From positions 1 through 7,815 of the forward strand of contig DBFZTP010000055.1 in the NCBI GenBank assembly GCA_048520025.1: a stretch of DNA of 7,815 nucleotides, read 5' to 3'. The stretch is from Aphodousia sp048520025 (lineage in GTDB: Bacteria; Pseudomonadota; Gammaproteobacteria; Burkholderiales; Burkholderiaceae_F). Below, one piece after another: positions 6,336-7,815 of the stretch. Numbering within the stretch: the stretch's first letter is position 1; each line of letters opens with the position of its first letter. The notes below the pieces were generated by a model. The model saw only the letters and a program-made list of their open reading frames with translations. It was not told where the DNA came from and did not search any database. The translations under genes were made by a program, and so were the position numbers.

Positions 6336-7170
6336 AGACATATTGTCCTCCATGCGACAACTCGCATTTGATTTTTTTGAGGACGAACCCAAACCAAAGC
6401 CTCAAAAAACTGAGGAAAAAGATAAGACACCTTCCCATGAGACTTCTCATGGGGAGGGTTTTACTTTAACGCCGGCGTTTTCGTATCGTCTAGAGCGCAG
6501 TAAACGGAAAACCGTGGGTTTTATCGTGGATGAAAGCGGTTTGACCATTCGTGCGCCTCGCTGGGTGTCGGTGGCTGAAATCGAAAAAATGATCCAAGAA
6601 AAAGAAGATTGGATTCAGAAGAAACTCACGCAGTTTTCTCAATGGAGTCAAAAAACGGGGAGTGACAAAATCCGTTTTATCGATGGGGCAGTTTTGCTCT
6701 ATTTGGGGACCAATCTTCAAATCAAGTTAGGTTCTGAGTCAACGTCGCCCTTAGAGACAACGGCCGAGGGTTTTATCCTTCATGTGAATTTGCCTCACGA
6801 TGCCGATGAAAAGCGAGTGCGTGATTGGGTAGAAGTGTGGTTTAAAAAAGCTGCGCTTACTTACATGGATGAACGCATTAAGGCTTTGGCTGCTCGAGTC
6901 GGAGTGAGCTATCGCCGTTGGGGACTTTCAAGCGCAAGAGGGCGTTGGGGATCGTGCTCGAGCGATCGTCGCATTCGCTTAAATTGGCGATTAATTCATT
7001 TAAAGCCCGCTGTCATTGACTATGTCATTGCCCATGAATTAGCGCACTTATCAGAGATGAATCACAGTGCTCGTTTTTGGGAAAGAGTGGGGCAGATTGA
7101 GCCTAATTACGAGAGTTCGAAAAGAGAGCTCAAGAGTGTTTATATCCCCACGCTTCCATTCGAAGGCTAG
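6316..7170 (+). CDS. YgjP/DUF45-type zinc metallopeptidase
   Basis: The protein has the signature of the YgjP-like (DUF45, M48-related) family: RWGSCSS at 210-216, IRLNWRL at 220-226, then HELAH (240-244) with zinc ligands His240 and His244 and catalytic Glu241. MNHSARFW (248-255) probably supplies the third ligand, His250. The physiological role of the family is poorly known; it is soluble and has no signal peptide here. Residues 22-50 are a charged, Pro/Lys/Glu-rich linker and unlikely to be folded. Two starts are possible. The ATG at 6316 overlaps plsC by 20 bases and gives 284 residues. The ATG at 6352 gives 272 and the N-terminus MRQLAFDFFED, which resembles relatives better. Neither has a clear ribosome binding site, so translational coupling to plsC is likely. 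A terminator-like hairpin lies inside the gene at 6430-6462. The stop overlaps that of the convergent ATPase gene. Confidence 0.88.
   Translation: MVKKTVKDILSSMRQLAFDFFEDEPKPKPQKTEEKDKTPSHETSHGEGFTLTPAFSYRLERSKRKTVGFIVDESGLTIRAPRWVSVAEIEKMIQEKEDWIQKKLTQFSQWSQKTGSDKIRFIDGAVLLYLGTNLQIKLGSESTSPLETTAEGFILHVNLPHDADEKRVRDWVEVWFKKAALTYMDERIKALAARVGVSYRRWGLSSARGRWGSCSSDRRIRLNWRLIHLKPAVIDYVIAHELAHLSEMNHSARFWERVGQIEPNYESSKRELKSVYIPTLPFEG
6430..6462 (+). repeat. Intragenic inverted repeat, terminator-like hairpin
   Basis: Arms CCTTCCCATGAG (6430-6441) and CTCATGGGGAGG (6446-6457) pair over 12 bp with a single U-G wobble and an ACUU loop. They are followed by G and TTTT (6459-6462), then ACTTT. This has the form of an intrinsic terminator but lies about 115 bases into the metallopeptidase gene, in the part coding for the variable linker (residues about 39-48, PSHETSHGEG). 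The structure is seen directly; any role in attenuation or mRNA stability is inference. Confidence 0.6.
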
Positions 7171-7815
7171 AGTACGCTTGCCATGTAGTAAGGCAAATAC
7201 CAAATGTTATTTTGGTGTTTGATTTCCCCGTGATGCAAGACGATAGGATCTCCGATTCGCTTCCCATATTTTTCTTTGAGTGTTTGCAAAGATTTAATAC
7301 TGGCCGAACTTGAGGATTTCACCTCAATGGGAACGACTTTTTTATCTTTACGAATTAAGAAGTCAATCTCAAGCTTCGTTTTTCGAGTTTCAGGGTCGCG
7401 CTCGGCATAGAAATAAGCGTTATGGCCGTTTGCTTTTAAGCATTGCGCAACCATATTCTCAATAAGCATTCCTTCATTGATTTGAAGCTTATCGAGTAAA
7501 ACGGCCTTGTACAGATCATTTTCAAGGTAAGGGCGATCTCGGAAGGCTAAAGAAATCAATAGCCCTGTGTCCATGAGATAGCATTTGAAGGAAGGATCTG
7601 AAATGCTGAGATTAAAGGCAGCGCTAGGATCATCAACTTTATTGGCGATGTTGATAATCATGGCTTCATCCAACCATTTGATCGGTCCTTTGTAATTTCG
7701 AATGCGAGCGTTCGGTTCTATGTGAGAAAGGATGTACCGCTTGTCATGCTTAGATAATTCGGACGGAATTCTGTCGAAAAAATTACTGACATAGTTGGAA
7801 TTTTCTTCATTTTGT
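7167..7815 (-). CDS. DUF4143-type AAA ATPase, C-terminal part (cut by window edge)
   Basis: The frame is open from the right edge to the TAG at 7167-7169, giving the last 215 residues of a longer protein. A TTG at 7671-7673 is only an internal codon: the 47 residues before it read on in family style (FDRIPSELSKHDKRYILSHI, then ARIRNYKGPIKWLDEA). This is the region joining the AAA_14 ATPase domain to DUF4143. Then come YLMDTGLLISLAF, GMLIENMVAQCL and, near the end, EIDFLIRKDKKVVPIEVKSS (about 7315-7370). The last has the D...ExK spacing of a PD-(D/E)XK nuclease-like fold. The Walker A and B motifs should lie beyond the window. Family function is not established; such ATPases occur in many copies in gut anaerobes. 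GC over 7201-7560 is 143 of 360 (40%) by hand count, lower than glyQS. It converges on the metallopeptidase gene with a four-base overlap. Confidence 0.85.
   Translation of the reverse strand, partial: QNEENSNYVSNFFDRIPSELSKHDKRYILSHIEPNARIRNYKGPIKWLDEAMIINIANKVDDPSAAFNLSISDPSFKCYLMDTGLLISLAFRDRPYLENDLYKAVLLDKLQINEGMLIENMVAQCLKANGHNAYFYAERDPETRKTKLEIDFLIRKDKKVVPIEVKSSSSASIKSLQTLKEKYGKRIGDPIVLHHGEIKHQNNIWYLPYYMASVL
7194..7221 (+). terminator. Possible plus-strand terminator inside the convergent gene
   Basis: CAAATACCAAA (7194-7204) and TTTGGTGTTTG (7211-7221) form an 11-bp stem with one wobble and the loop TGTTAT, 23 bases after the metallopeptidase stop. ATTT (7222-7225) follows, a short U tract. 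Because the two genes overlap at their stops, a plus-strand terminator must lie within the ATPase gene or be absent, and this is the best candidate seen. The stem is AT-rich, so termination may be weak. Confidence 0.4.

Noticed and set aside
6451..6458. GGGGAGGG, a strong Shine-Dalgarno look-alike in the metallopeptidase gene
   Set aside because: No ATG, GTG or TTG follows at a usable distance. It is explained as the 3' arm of the hairpin at 6430-6457.
7167..7673. A complete 168-residue minus-strand protein starting at TTG 7671-7673
   Set aside because: The frame continues without a stop to the window edge, and the upstream residues fit the same family, so the gene is a partial long ATPase.

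Overview
The window looks like a housekeeping stretch of a betaproteobacterial chromosome. The order corC, lnt, glyQ, glyS, plsC, YgjP-type metallopeptidase is the one known from Burkholderiales. Base composition is moderate (by eye near 50% GC in the aminoacyl-tRNA synthetase genes, lower at the right end), and the last gene belongs to the AAA/DUF4143 ATPase family. Together these make a host-associated, Sutterellaceae-like lineage a reasonable guess. That placement is inference from gene order and protein flavour; no rRNA or marker search was possible.

Left part (1-2441): corC (CBS-domain protein) and lnt (apolipoprotein N-acyltransferase) form a translationally coupled pair overlapping by GTGA. 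Middle (2442-5573): a 62-nt spacer with a dyad and an AT palindrome precedes glyQ and glyS, the two subunits of heterotetrameric glycyl-tRNA synthetase. Their codon use is strongly biased, as expected for highly expressed genes, and a clear intrinsic terminator follows glyS. Right-middle (5595-7170): plsC (lysophosphatidate acyltransferase) and a zinc metallopeptidase of the YgjP/DUF45 type are closely linked. Right end (7167-7815, minus strand): the C-terminal 215 residues of a DUF4143-type ATPase, convergent with the metallopeptidase and cut by the window edge.

Functionally the block mixes envelope biogenesis (Lnt, PlsC, probably CorC) with translation (GlyQS). In many Burkholderiales gmhB lies between glyS and plsC. 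Here that place holds only a 77-nt spacer with a terminator.

No mobile element, CRISPR array, RNA gene or clearly new multi-gene system is visible. The points most worth a second look are non-coding: a terminator-like hairpin inside the 5' part of the metallopeptidase gene, a convergent gene pair sharing the palindrome CTAG at their stop codons, and a hairpin just beyond that junction that may end plus-strand transcription inside the neighbouring gene. No stretch longer than 300 bases lacks a gene.
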